From a virus: 64,000 nt of DNA. A model generated the notes under the pieces. It was given only the letters and a program-made list of their open reading frames with translations, was not told the origin of the DNA and did not search any database. The DNA is taken from IMG/VR virus record IMGVR_UViG_3300036766_000806, positions 27,048 through 91,047 of that record. One strand, written 5' to 3'. Every line of letters starts with the position of its first letter. Position 1 is the first letter of the stretch. Positions 24,144-32,922 of the stretch are shown in pieces. Both the position numbers and the translations under genes were made by a program.

Positions 24144-24488
24144 ATGAAAGAGAAAATCATAATTCATGGAGCCAATTTCAAAGCTTCTGTGATGGTAGAT
24201 CCTTCTATTTGTCAGAATATTTACATGGAAGCCGCCACTCGGGTAATGGAAAATACATTTGGTCACGGACCTGATTCGGAACTATCAGATGAATTCAATA
24301 TTGAAATGGAAGATGATGATTTGCCATCTTTAGGGCCTATTATGTGTTGCCATAAAGAAGGAATTAGTATGGATGATGAAAATAATGCGTATTGGGTATT
24401 TACCGAAAGAGTTGCGGAAAATGCTGGACTTCCAGAAATAGTAAAAATGTGCATAAACGCTCGTGAAAAAATGACAAATGAAAACTGA
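24144..24488 (+). CDS. acidic unknown protein
   Basis: 114 residues, acidic in the middle (DEFNIEMEDDDLP). Overlaps the next start by 11 bases. No motif. Confidence 0.5.
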   Translation: MKEKIIIHGANFKASVMVDPSICQNIYMEAATRVMENTFGHGPDSELSDEFNIEMEDDDLPSLGPIMCCHKEGISMDDENNAYWVFTERVAENAGLPEIVKMCINAREKMTNEN

Positions 24489-24765
24489 TTATAAACATAC
24501 ATTTCATTGTAATTGTGGAAAATCTATCACAGTAGAGCTTTCTTCGAATAATTCATACAATGTAGGAGAAGCCGTTGATAAAACTGGATGGACTTACGGA
24601 AGCTGTGAATATACTCAAAGAGCCGTTTGGTTATGTCCTGAATGTGCTGAGAAAGCGAAAAAATTAGCAAAAGAATTGTATGACTTAACTGGAACTCCAT
24701 ATTATTATGTGCGTTCTCTTTTGGAAAAAGAACTTGTAGACAAATGGTCTGATGAACATAAATGA
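24478..24765 (+). CDS. zinc-binding protein
   Basis: 95 residues. HCNCG early and CPEC later suggest a split zinc site, followed by a helical C-terminus. Function unknown. Confidence 0.5.
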   Translation: MKTDYKHTFHCNCGKSITVELSSNNSYNVGEAVDKTGWTYGSCEYTQRAVWLCPECAEKAKKLAKELYDLTGTPYYYVRSLLEKELVDKWSDEHK

Positions 24766-24776
24766 TAGTTATTTAT

Positions 24777-25007
24777 ATGACAATTGTAGAAACACTTCGC
24801 AAACTGAAAGGAATAGATCCATCTCGAACCTATGGCGTTTCAATTAGACAATGGTGGCCTTACTATCAATCAGATCTCTCAGCAGAGGAGGCAGATATAT
24901 ATGTAAATCCTCCAAGCGACCATTATACTGCTCCTACGCTTGAAGAAGCTTTTATTAAAGCGTCTATTGCAATTCTAAATGCGAAACCGCAAGTCCACGG
25001 TCATTAA
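24777..25007 (+). CDS. small unknown protein
   Basis: 76 residues from ATG 24777; ATG 24762 in the same frame would overlap the previous stop and is an alternative. No motif recognised. Confidence 0.5.
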   Translation: MTIVETLRKLKGIDPSRTYGVSIRQWWPYYQSDLSAEEADIYVNPPSDHYTAPTLEEAFIKASIAILNAKPQVHGH

Positions 25008-25021
25008 GTGAAAGAACAGAT

Positions 25022-25420
25022 ATGAAAAAATATTTCGGTCTGACAATATGGCTGATTGTTGGTTCGGTTATTTCCCATTCATTCTTTCGCCATTATGGGG
25101 TGTCCGCTTCTATAGTGCAAGGATCATCAATGGAACCAACTTATCACAATAACCAAAAGGTGTTTGTGAATGCTTGGACTCTTCTCTGGCGTAATCCTTA
25201 TAAGGGCGAAGTAATTCTTGTTCGGGACTCACAAGATGGTAAAATTGATATGAAGAGGATTGCCGCTGTACCAGGTGATTTGGTAAATAAATCCGGAATA
25301 AACTCATACAAATTGAGAAAAGATGAATACTTTGTCTTGGGTGACAATTCAAAAAACAGTTATGACAGCCGTTATTACGGGCCAGTTACACGCAATCAAA
25401 TCCTTGCTGTTGTAGAATAG
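25022..25420 (+). CDS. lepB: signal peptidase I
   Basis: 132 residues. An N-terminal membrane anchor (about 5-22) is followed by GSSMEPT with the nucleophile Ser36, KRIAAVPGD with the general base Lys78, and the box-E motif LGDNSKNSYDSRYYGPV. All catalytic elements of bacterial type I signal peptidases are present. The enzyme cleaves signal peptides at the outer face of the membrane. A viral copy is rare. It is followed directly by the RNA ligase gene. Confidence 0.9.
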   Translation: MKKYFGLTIWLIVGSVISHSFFRHYGVSASIVQGSSMEPTYHNNQKVFVNAWTLLWRNPYKGEVILVRDSQDGKIDMKRIAAVPGDLVNKSGINSYKLRKDEYFVLGDNSKNSYDSRYYGPVTRNQILAVVE

Positions 25421-25423
25421 TTT

Positions 25424-26581
25424 ATGCACGTAGATATCTCAAAAATAGATACGACTCAATTCATGATTCATGAGCATATCGTGAATGGAGAAATCCTATA
25501 CCTTGTTCAGCCTCAGTTTATAGGAGTAAAATGGACTCAAGCCAACAAAATATTCAGGTCAAGTGTGTGGAATAATGATGGAGAACTTGTTTCTGGTGCA
25601 TTTCCAAAATTCATGAATTGGGGAGAGAATCCCGAACATTTTCCTGTCCCCACTTCTCTCAAAGATGCCGTCATCACCGAGAAAATTGATGGCTCTCTTC
25701 TCATTGTATCAAAATATAAAGGCCAAATCATTCTTCGTACTCGTGGTACTTCGGATGCTCGAAAACTTGAGAAAAACGGGTATGAATTGGAAATCTTTGA
25801 ACAAACCATATTGCCAGTGGTTGAATCAATGATGTTTTGTGAAGTAGCTGGATTAGACACTTGGAGATTTTCAGTTCTTTTTGAATGGGTTTCTCCAAAG
25901 CAAAGAATAATTCTTAATTATGGTGATCAACCCGAATGGTATCTTGTTGGAATTGTAGATCATAATGACTATTCTATATTTTCTCAAGAAATGTTGAATG
26001 GTTATGCCTTGCAGCATAATTTTAGGCGTCCTCCTGTTTATACTTTTCCCACCATTGAGGATTTAATGTCAAATGTGGAAGCATGGAAAGGCAAAGAAGG
26101 AGTTGTTATTTATTCCAATCAAGGACAATCTTTACATAAAGTCAAAGGATTTTGGTATCTTGCTCTGCATCGTATGAAAGAAGCTCTTTCATCAATAGAT
26201 AAAGTTATTGATGTATGGTATGAGCAAGGTGAACCATCATATACTAATTTTGAGGCTTATATTACCGGACAATTTGATTACGAATTATGGACTCAAATTC
26301 GTCCGGAAGCCAGCAGAATATGTGATGCCGCTAAAGATGTTCAACAAATAATTGCTGGTATGCAAAAGTTTGTTGATGAAACTCTAAAACCTTTACCAAC
26401 TCGCAAGGCACAGGCAGAAAAAGTATTATCTAGTTACGGAAAAACGAACAGAAGTCAATTTGTATTCAAACTGCTTGACCGGAAGCCTCTTGGGGACGAA
26501 GATAGGAAGAAACTTTTGTATCAATGCCTCAAAAAACAGTCAGTTAAATTCTTACAGAAGTGTGGTAGAGTTGTCGTATGA
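25424..26581 (+). CDS. rnlA: T4 RNA ligase 1-like RNA ligase
   Basis: 385 residues. Nucleotidyltransferase motifs: ITEKIDGS (motif I, adenylated Lys87), RTRGT, FEWVSPKQRIILNY (IIIa), KEGVVIY (IV) and KVKGFWYL (V). Family members seal tRNA breaks made by host anticodon nucleases. No T4 Pnkp-like partner is nearby; the HAD and metallophosphoesterase genes at 13.7-17 kb could do end healing, which is speculative. Overlaps the next start by four bases. Confidence 0.85.
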   Translation: MHVDISKIDTTQFMIHEHIVNGEILYLVQPQFIGVKWTQANKIFRSSVWNNDGELVSGAFPKFMNWGENPEHFPVPTSLKDAVITEKIDGSLLIVSKYKGQIILRTRGTSDARKLEKNGYELEIFEQTILPVVESMMFCEVAGLDTWRFSVLFEWVSPKQRIILNYGDQPEWYLVGIVDHNDYSIFSQEMLNGYALQHNFRRPPVYTFPTIEDLMSNVEAWKGKEGVVIYSNQGQSLHKVKGFWYLALHRMKEALSSIDKVIDVWYEQGEPSYTNFEAYITGQFDYELWTQIRPEASRICDAAKDVQQIIAGMQKFVDETLKPLPTRKAQAEKVLSSYGKTNRSQFVFKLLDRKPLGDEDRKKLLYQCLKKQSVKFLQKCGRVVV

Positions 26582-29500
26582 ATAAAAACGCTACATCATC
26601 GAATGTATCCTATATCATTGTGTATGGGTGTCCTGAAAATCCTCCTGTAGGTGAGACATCTGCTTTCCTAAAAGTTGGAGTCACGACTGATCACGGAATG
26701 AACAAAAGGTTCGATGACTATCTTGGACACTATCCGGACAAAAAAATGTCTGATATTCATACACGACAAATCAAGTACGATCTCTCCCTATTCAGGCTAA
26801 CAAAAACCAACACTTTCCTGATAGAAAAAGTGGATGGAAAAAATGTCGAGCCAGATGAATTCATTCACAAAATGCTCCGTCTCAAGGGTTACAAAAATCC
26901 AGATAAAGGTGATGCCAAAGGCAAGCACAGGACCAGTGAGGTTTTTATTGATCTTCCGTGGAATGTGGTAGATGATTGTATTACAATCGCTATTAATAAC
27001 TTTTGGAACTGGAAATCTTGTAAAAAGGTTCTTTCTGCAAACAAACCTTCTCTCCATCTTTATCTCTGGCAAGCATGGAATATTGCAAAACGAGCAGATG
27101 TCAGAAGAGCACTCCCGAATGAAGATGTAATCGCAGAGTTTTCATGTCCTCGGTTCGGCAAGACTATCCGAGAGTTGTACGAGTTTTACAAGAGCGATAG
27201 AAACTTGCTTGTCCTTGTTCAATATAACCTCAGTCCTGTGACATCCTTCTTCACTGAGATTGAGTCTTGGGCAGAATTTGCTGAAATAGAGACTTATGAT
27301 GCCACCGATTCGTTGGTGGAGATAAGTAGCCTTCCTCCTGATCTTACGAATGGGAAGAAAGTTATTGCTATATCCTTGTGTGGAGAGAAAGACAGGGATA
27401 AGAATGAAGAATTCTGTAAGTACCTAAAACTTCACGCCGAAGCATCTAAAACTATCATCAAAATGGATGAGGTAGATTTTGGTGCCGCTACAGAGAAGAG
27501 CAAATACAAGCTAGAAAAGATCAAGAATTCACTCAAAGGAGTGAAAGTTGATATTTTCTCTGGAACCGGCGAGGATAAAGTCAATTTTAAGATGGAGTTA
27601 GATGACAGGGTAAAAGCATCTGCTATCAGAACTGGCTATATCGAGTTGCTCCTTATCAAACGGGGCACTCATTATCTGTTTACTCCGGAATACCGACTTT
27701 CTCTCGATCCTTCGAGGAATAAGTTCGAAATTGAATTCCTTGACAAAATTGGTGCCACTAATTATCGCAGTCCCGAGGGGTTGATTAAACCAGTTTTTTT
27801 CGGACTCAGCGTGGGCGATGATATCTGGAGAAATATTGACAAAGTTCATAATGAAAAAGGAGATTATGATCCTCGTCTTGGATTTGCTTATGGCAAGATC
27901 AACAAAATGCCATTCAAATATGTTACTGTCCATCAGAACATATGGAGACAATTTCTTGGTGTTGATAAGTTAGCCGGCGGGCGACTTGACTACAAGCAAT
28001 TTACTGCCGGCAAACCATTGCGAGTTATTCTAACATGGGTAAGTGCTGGTGGTGGGATGACTAAGGAAAAACTACACGATCTTACCGATGTCGTAGGCAA
28101 TGATCCGGATATAGCTAAAGAATGGTTGGTCGTTCCCGTTTGTGGAAAGAAAAAGTGGGGAGCGTTTAGCAAAGGTGGAAAAACTGCCACAAATAATCGC
28201 AATGCAGAGCGATTTGCTAATACCTGGATTGACCGTGCTAAAAAAGAAGGAAAAGGTGTCATTTTCTTTGCTATGATATTGGCTCAACGAAGTTTCAGCG
28301 TATCTCGTATTGATGCCATAATGTTCTATCGTGATGACCTTCCTGCGGACTCTGCCGAACAGAAATTATCACGGGTTCTCACACCTGGTAAAGATTTCTA
28401 TGGAGCAGACAAAAAGTGTGGATATATCTTTGATCTTTCTTTGACACCAAACTCATCTGTCATCGAAAACTATATCTTTAGCGAAATCAATGAGCAGGCA
28501 AGAAATGGCATTTCTGCCAAGGTAGCTGCTACCAAGTTCTTTGAGGTTATTGATGTGTTCCGAATGAACCAGCTTGGCCTTGTTGAGAAACAGGTAACGT
28601 TTTCGGATGCCGACTTTACTTCCTATGCCAAAGCATGTCGTACAATGTATGCTCGGACAGAAATCCGTGATATGGTTCTAGCTATGGGAGATATGGGTGC
28701 TTTCATGGACTTTGTTCGATGGGCGTCTACCAGGAAATCTCTCACCAATCAGCAACGGGATGTGCTCAAAGGGTTTGTTAAAGGTGCCAAGCTTAATGAT
28801 GGAAAGATAACTAAGCATCACCACCCTTCGGATGAAGATGATAATGCAAAGCGTCCTATAGATGGATTTACTCAGGCAATGGTACTTGCCCGTCGCTTGC
28901 TCTATGAGAGCGTTCTTAACATGGCAGCGATTCACTGTTCGGTGAAGAATATCAAGCTGTCAGACATCGAAAAAAATCAGATAAAGTACAGTGACATTCT
29001 TGCTACTATCGAAAGTAATCCGACCGCTTTTGATCTTTTTAAGGATCATTTTAAGTTCGACTCGGACGAACAAGCTACAAAGATATTGGGATACATTCAG
29101 AGGATGCCGCTGGATGATAAGCTTACTGCTAACCTTCATAGTGTCATTCTCGAAACTGCCTTCGGAAAGGATTGGAAAAATGATGATCTGAATGACTATC
29201 TTTACACGGATACTGACGATGGAAAAATCCACACACCAATGAGTCTGGTTGGTGAAATGATGAATAAGTGGATTGCCGTTGCCAGGGGACATAATGACGA
29301 TCCTCGTACAATGAAGTTTCTTGACCCTCACTGTAAGACGGGTTCATTCTTGCGATGGATACACCAGACACTAAAAGACGATGGAGTATCTGAGGAAAAT
29401 ATTCAGAAGCAGGTAATGGGAATTGAGAATGACCCGGTGTATCTGGTGCTTGCTCGGCATATATCGGGGATTGATAATATCCAGTATAAAAACTTGATTG

Positions 29501-30402
29501 ATGACGAGGAACTTGCTATATTTACTAGCGAGAACATGAAGAAGTTTGATGTCATCGTTGGAAATGCCCCCTACCAAGCACCCGCCAATAAGGAACGTAA
29601 AGGCGGTTCTCCCAAGAGCATTTGGGAGAAGTTTGTCCATCTATCTTTATCCTGTTTGAAGGATGGTGGATACCTATGCTATATTCATCCTTCTCGATGG
29701 CGTAAGCCCGAAGACGAGTTGTGGAATGTGCTTGGAAGTAAACAGATAATATGGCTTAAAATCTATGATAACGCCGCCGCCACTGACCTGTTCGGAGTAG
29801 GCACTACGGCTGATTGCTACGTGCTAAAGAATACCCCCTATATCTCTCCCACCACGGTTATTGACTGTGACGGGAAAGAACATACAATTGACTTCCGAGA
29901 GTGGGAGTGGCCTCCCAGTGCTGAGTATGAACTAATCAAATCCATTATTGCCCACGGCGACGATGAAAAATGTGAAGTGCTCTACGATTGCGTTTATCAC
30001 AACCAGCGAAAAGATGTAGTTAATGGAGAAGAACCGAATGGGGCGTTCGTCAACCCATGTGTCAATCACACCAAAAAGAATGGAATAATTGAATATCTCT
30101 ATTCCAACACCAAGGAGCGTGGGCATTTCGGTATTACAAAGGTCATTGTTGCAGATAATGGGCATGTGAGACCGATAAACGACAGTGAAGGAAAATTAGG
30201 AATGACCGAATGTTGCTTCGCTATAACCTCGGTTGGAAAATCTGACTGCGAGCAAGTATGTAATGCCCTTTCCTCGGATAAGTTTGCTAAGGTAGTGTGG
30301 GCAACAAAATGGGGGAATTATAGGACAGAATACAGGATGTTCCGCTACTTTCGCAAAGACTTCTGGAAGGATTTCCTCCCCGCCAATGAGTCACACCCGT
30401 AA
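26578..30402 (+). CDS. fused nuclease-like / helicase-like / N6-adenine methyltransferase
   Basis: 1274 residues, the largest gene. Residues about 10-130 resemble a GIY-YIG or T5orf172-type domain (YIIVYG; FLKVGVTT...KRF; FIHKML; SEVF). A SF2-like ATPase region follows: CPRFGKTIREL (P-loop-like, about 191) and KMDEVDFGAA (DExx box, about 297). The C-terminal third is an adenine methyltransferase: FLDPHCKTGSFL (motif I, about 912) and VIVGNAPYQAP (motif IV, NPPY variant, about 995), followed by a probable target-recognition region. The order recalls single-chain type ISP restriction enzymes, with a different nuclease. It overlaps the next methyltransferase by 17 bases. Confidence 0.7.
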   Translation: MNKNATSSNVSYIIVYGCPENPPVGETSAFLKVGVTTDHGMNKRFDDYLGHYPDKKMSDIHTRQIKYDLSLFRLTKTNTFLIEKVDGKNVEPDEFIHKMLRLKGYKNPDKGDAKGKHRTSEVFIDLPWNVVDDCITIAINNFWNWKSCKKVLSANKPSLHLYLWQAWNIAKRADVRRALPNEDVIAEFSCPRFGKTIRELYEFYKSDRNLLVLVQYNLSPVTSFFTEIESWAEFAEIETYDATDSLVEISSLPPDLTNGKKVIAISLCGEKDRDKNEEFCKYLKLHAEASKTIIKMDEVDFGAATEKSKYKLEKIKNSLKGVKVDIFSGTGEDKVNFKMELDDRVKASAIRTGYIELLLIKRGTHYLFTPEYRLSLDPSRNKFEIEFLDKIGATNYRSPEGLIKPVFFGLSVGDDIWRNIDKVHNEKGDYDPRLGFAYGKINKMPFKYVTVHQNIWRQFLGVDKLAGGRLDYKQFTAGKPLRVILTWVSAGGGMTKEKLHDLTDVVGNDPDIAKEWLVVPVCGKKKWGAFSKGGKTATNNRNAERFANTWIDRAKKEGKGVIFFAMILAQRSFSVSRIDAIMFYRDDLPADSAEQKLSRVLTPGKDFYGADKKCGYIFDLSLTPNSSVIENYIFSEINEQARNGISAKVAATKFFEVIDVFRMNQLGLVEKQVTFSDADFTSYAKACRTMYARTEIRDMVLAMGDMGAFMDFVRWASTRKSLTNQQRDVLKGFVKGAKLNDGKITKHHHPSDEDDNAKRPIDGFTQAMVLARRLLYESVLNMAAIHCSVKNIKLSDIEKNQIKYSDILATIESNPTAFDLFKDHFKFDSDEQATKILGYIQRMPLDDKLTANLHSVILETAFGKDWKNDDLNDYLYTDTDDGKIHTPMSLVGEMMNKWIAVARGHNDDPRTMKFLDPHCKTGSFLRWIHQTLKDDGVSEENIQKQVMGIENDPVYLVLARHISGIDNIQYKNLIDDEELAIFTSENMKKFDVIVGNAPYQAPANKERKGGSPKSIWEKFVHLSLSCLKDGGYLCYIHPSRWRKPEDELWNVLGSKQIIWLKIYDNAAATDLFGVGTTADCYVLKNTPYISPTTVIDCDGKEHTIDFREWEWPPSAEYELIKSIIAHGDDEKCEVLYDCVYHNQRKDVVNGEEPNGAFVNPCVNHTKKNGIIEYLYSNTKERGHFGITKVIVADNGHVRPINDSEGKLGMTECCFAITSVGKSDCEQVCNALSSDKFAKVVWATKWGNYRTEYRMFRYFRKDFWKDFLPANESHP

Positions 30403-30856
30403 ACATGCCAAACAAGCCATTAAGCAGCGTGGGGAAGTATTTACACCGACTCCGCTGGTTAATGAAATGTTAGACAAGCTCCCGAAAGAATTATTCCTAG
30501 ATCCCGATAAGACTTTTCTGGATAATTCGTGTGGTAATGGCAATTTTTTAGTGGCGGTGCTTGAAAGAAAAATGCAGAATGGCATATCCCATAAACAAGC
30601 ACTTAATACTATCTATGGAGTAGAGATAGATGAAAATAATTCCAAAGAATGCAGACAAAGATTATCTCTTGGGAGTCAAACCCCAGAAATATGGACAATT
30701 CTTGAAAATAATATTATCACCGCCGATGGTCTCGATCCCAATCACCCCGGTTGGATTAAAGTAGGTTTCTATTGGGATAGAGAAGGATTACCCAAGATCA
30801 TAATAGACATTATGACTCATTGGAATGAACAAATAAAGAATGGAGAAACATGGTAA
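30386..30856 (+). CDS. small N6-adenine methyltransferase-like protein without catalytic motif IV
   Basis: 156 residues. GEVFTPTPLVNEMLDKLP (start of many type I/IIG MTases) and FLDNSCGNGNFLVAV (motif I) are clear, but no NPPY follows; the chain ends with WDREGLPK...DIMTHWNEQ. It may be truncated or act as a partner of the large upstream enzyme, with which it is coupled by overlap. Confidence 0.65.
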   Translation: MSHTRKHAKQAIKQRGEVFTPTPLVNEMLDKLPKELFLDPDKTFLDNSCGNGNFLVAVLERKMQNGISHKQALNTIYGVEIDENNSKECRQRLSLGSQTPEIWTILENNIITADGLDPNHPGWIKVGFYWDREGLPKIIIDIMTHWNEQIKNGETW

Positions 30857-30885
30857 TAAAATCTTCCACTTGAAGAAATAACTGC

Positions 30886-30913
30886 TTGACTTTTTATAGC
30901 AGTATGATATAAT
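30886..30913 (+). promoter_or_regulatory. promoter of the lipoprotein gene
   Basis: -35 TTGACT, 16 nt, -10 TATAAT. ATG 30921 is 1 nt past the predicted +1. Confidence 0.8.
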
Positions 30914-30920
30914 GTTGAAC

Positions 30921-31886
30921 ATGAAAGCACTAAAAATTGTTGGTCTAATTTTCTTTGTGGGGTTGATAATTCTTGGAATGACGGGATGTAGCAAACCTCC
31001 CCGAGGATTTTACGTATCCCAAAATTCCAAAACAACTTGCTGTTTGGAATTCAAAAATGGTGGAAAAGTTATAATCCGGGATTTGCATTCAATGTTTGTG
31101 GATGTGCAAACGTACACAGTTGAGAAAAACGTTGTCAGAATAAACCAGTTCAGATTAGGAGGAGTATCATCCGTAATTGAATTCAGCATAGATGGAAACA
31201 GACTAATCAGTGCTAATGGATTACAGTTCAAAAAGGATACTTCTGGGAAAAGTTATACCCCAATGGAACGCATTGCGGAACTCAATAAAGTTAGATCCGA
31301 GACTGATAAGATACAATCGCAAATACTTCTTACTAACAAATGGTTAGAAATCAAAAAAGAGGAGCGACGATTATCCGAGATTAGATTTCAACAAGAGTCC
31401 CAACGATTAACATGGGAACAAGTTAAAAGATTCGCCGATGCAAAGCGAGTGGCAGATGAAAAAGAAGCTGCACGACTTAAAGCTATTGCGGACAAAGAAT
31501 ATGCGAAAAGAGTTGCTGCGGCATATCTTCCAGTATTCACTAACCAAATTGTTACTATAATGTGTAATGATGGTATTACTTATAGTAATATTTCGCTTGC
31601 AGGATCAACTTTGGATGGCATCACTTATCGCATTCCCGAAAAAACCGAAGGAGGATGTATTTCTTATTTAAGAATAACTCCTGAAATCTTGGAAGAATTA
31701 CATATCAATACAAATCTTGTTGATGTAGCAAGAGATCGTCTCACTCAAAAAACTAACTCACCCCAAGTAATCGTTGTGCCTGTCCAACGTTTACAAGAAC
31801 GGAGAGCTAATAATGCAGAGAGCAGGGCGGCGGAAGCATTTAGAAAACAATATGGGTTGGATAGATATGGTAAAAGAGTTAAATAA
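30921..31886 (+). CDS. lipoprotein with long coiled coil
   Basis: 321 residues. A lipobox signal peptide (LIFFVGLIILGMTGC, Cys22 the lipidation site) is followed by a beta-rich domain (about 23-115), a Glu/Arg-rich coiled coil (about 118-200) and a beta-rich C-terminus. Phage lipoproteins often act in superinfection exclusion, and this role is only a possibility. The upstream ATG at 30912 lies in the -10 and is rejected. Confidence 0.65.
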   Translation: MKALKIVGLIFFVGLIILGMTGCSKPPRGFYVSQNSKTTCCLEFKNGGKVIIRDLHSMFVDVQTYTVEKNVVRINQFRLGGVSSVIEFSIDGNRLISANGLQFKKDTSGKSYTPMERIAELNKVRSETDKIQSQILLTNKWLEIKKEERRLSEIRFQQESQRLTWEQVKRFADAKRVADEKEAARLKAIADKEYAKRVAAAYLPVFTNQIVTIMCNDGITYSNISLAGSTLDGITYRIPEKTEGGCISYLRITPEILEELHINTNLVDVARDRLTQKTNSPQVIVVPVQRLQERRANNAESRAAEAFRKQYGLDRYGKRVK

Positions 31887-31908
31887 TTCACTTGACTTTT
31901 CCATCATA

Positions 31909-32115
31909 ATGTCCACAGAAAATAAACATTACAAATGTCCTCAGTGCAAGAGCGAAAATACGGTTATATTTGACCGATGCAGTATTTGTGAAGAACAACA
32001 TCTTCATATGGAATGTAAAGATTGTGGATATCATTGGAACGAATGGACAATCACCGACAAAAAAGCGTGGTGTTGTGGAGATCCCGATAGATATCCTTGG
32101 ACACCCTTAAAATAA
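31909..32115 (+). CDS. zinc-ribbon protein
   Basis: 68 residues. Two CxxC pairs (YKCPQCKSE; RCSICEE) and two more (CKDCG; WCCGD). A TTGACT lies at 31892 but only about 11 nt before a TATAAT-like CATAAT, so its promoter looks collapsed. Start chosen at the ATG in CATAATG. Confidence 0.6.
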   Translation: MSTENKHYKCPQCKSENTVIFDRCSICEEQHLHMECKDCGYHWNEWTITDKKAWCCGDPDRYPWTPLK

Positions 32116-32120
32116 TCCAC

Positions 32121-32148
32121 TTGACATTTTATACAGATGTGGTATAGT
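32121..32148 (+). promoter_or_regulatory. promoter of the 32154 gene
   Basis: -35 TTGACA, 16 nt, -10 TATAGT. Predicted +1 within 1 nt of the ATG. Confidence 0.75.
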
Positions 32149-32153
32149 AGTAT

Positions 32154-32303
32154 ATGAAAATGAAACTCGCAAAGAAATGTTTATTTTGGATACTTTTCCT
32201 CCCACTTGGAATGTTGATGTTTATTTTGGACTTTATGGGATGGATAGCTGAATCATACGGTAATTTGTTAGAGGTTTATGAAAGATGGACATTCCTCAAA
32301 TAA
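32154..32303 (+). CDS. 49-residue membrane peptide
   Basis: One hydrophobic helix (CLFWILFLPLGMLMFILDFM) with a basic N-terminus and a charged C-terminus. Its own leaderless promoter supports it as a gene. Confidence 0.6.
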   Translation: MKMKLAKKCLFWILFLPLGMLMFILDFMGWIAESYGNLLEVYERWTFLK

Positions 32304-32312
32304 ATAATTCAC

Positions 32313-32340
32313 TTGACTTTTTATAAACCCGTGGTATATT
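32313..32340 (+). promoter_or_regulatory. promoter of the 32347 gene
   Basis: -35 TTGACT, 16 nt, -10 TATATT. Predicted +1 is the A of the ATG. Confidence 0.8.
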
Positions 32341-32346
32341 GTGGGC

Positions 32347-32913
32347 ATGAATACTAAAGCATTTTGGGTTTCGTATGTTGTGACTGATAGGGGCAGATTA
32401 CTATTTATGCTCGTGATATTGCTTTTATTCCTTATCCCCATCGCATATTTTCTTCACTTAACAGCACATATGAATAGGGACAATCAAATTATCGGCTTAG
32501 CTTCTGCGACTATTGTTTTGTTTATTATTTTTATAGCAAGCTTAATCACTCTTGCCAAAAGCGAAAAACAAACCGAACGACTTCAACGTGATCTGAGTTG
32601 GTATCAAACAAATCATCTCTCGAAACAAGGTGCCACAACTTTATGGCCTGGAGCCAAGGGTCAGATGATCGATTATCATCTTTACAGTCTCGATGCTGGC
32701 AGAAATTGGTACGCTATTGAAAGGAAAGGTGAGGAAATCATTATCAAAGGTGAAACGGAAAAAATCTATCCAGGTTTATTGAAACACTTGGACAACTGGG
32801 ATAAGTTATGGAAACATGTTGAAGCCAATGGCCCGCTCAATCCAAGTAAAAGCGAAGATGTCAAGTTTTTGGAAAGTATTGGGTTTACCGTCACCAACGC
32901 AGAAGCAAAATAA
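32347..32913 (+). CDS. two-helix membrane protein with soluble C-terminal domain
   Basis: 188 residues. Two transmembrane helices (about 19-37 and 49-67), a short coiled coil, then a soluble C-terminal domain. Function unknown. Confidence 0.6.
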   Translation: MNTKAFWVSYVVTDRGRLLFMLVILLLFLIPIAYFLHLTAHMNRDNQIIGLASATIVLFIIFIASLITLAKSEKQTERLQRDLSWYQTNHLSKQGATTLWPGAKGQMIDYHLYSLDAGRNWYAIERKGEEIIIKGETEKIYPGLLKHLDNWDKLWKHVEANGPLNPSKSEDVKFLESIGFTVTNAEAK

Positions 32914-32922
32914 TCATAATAT

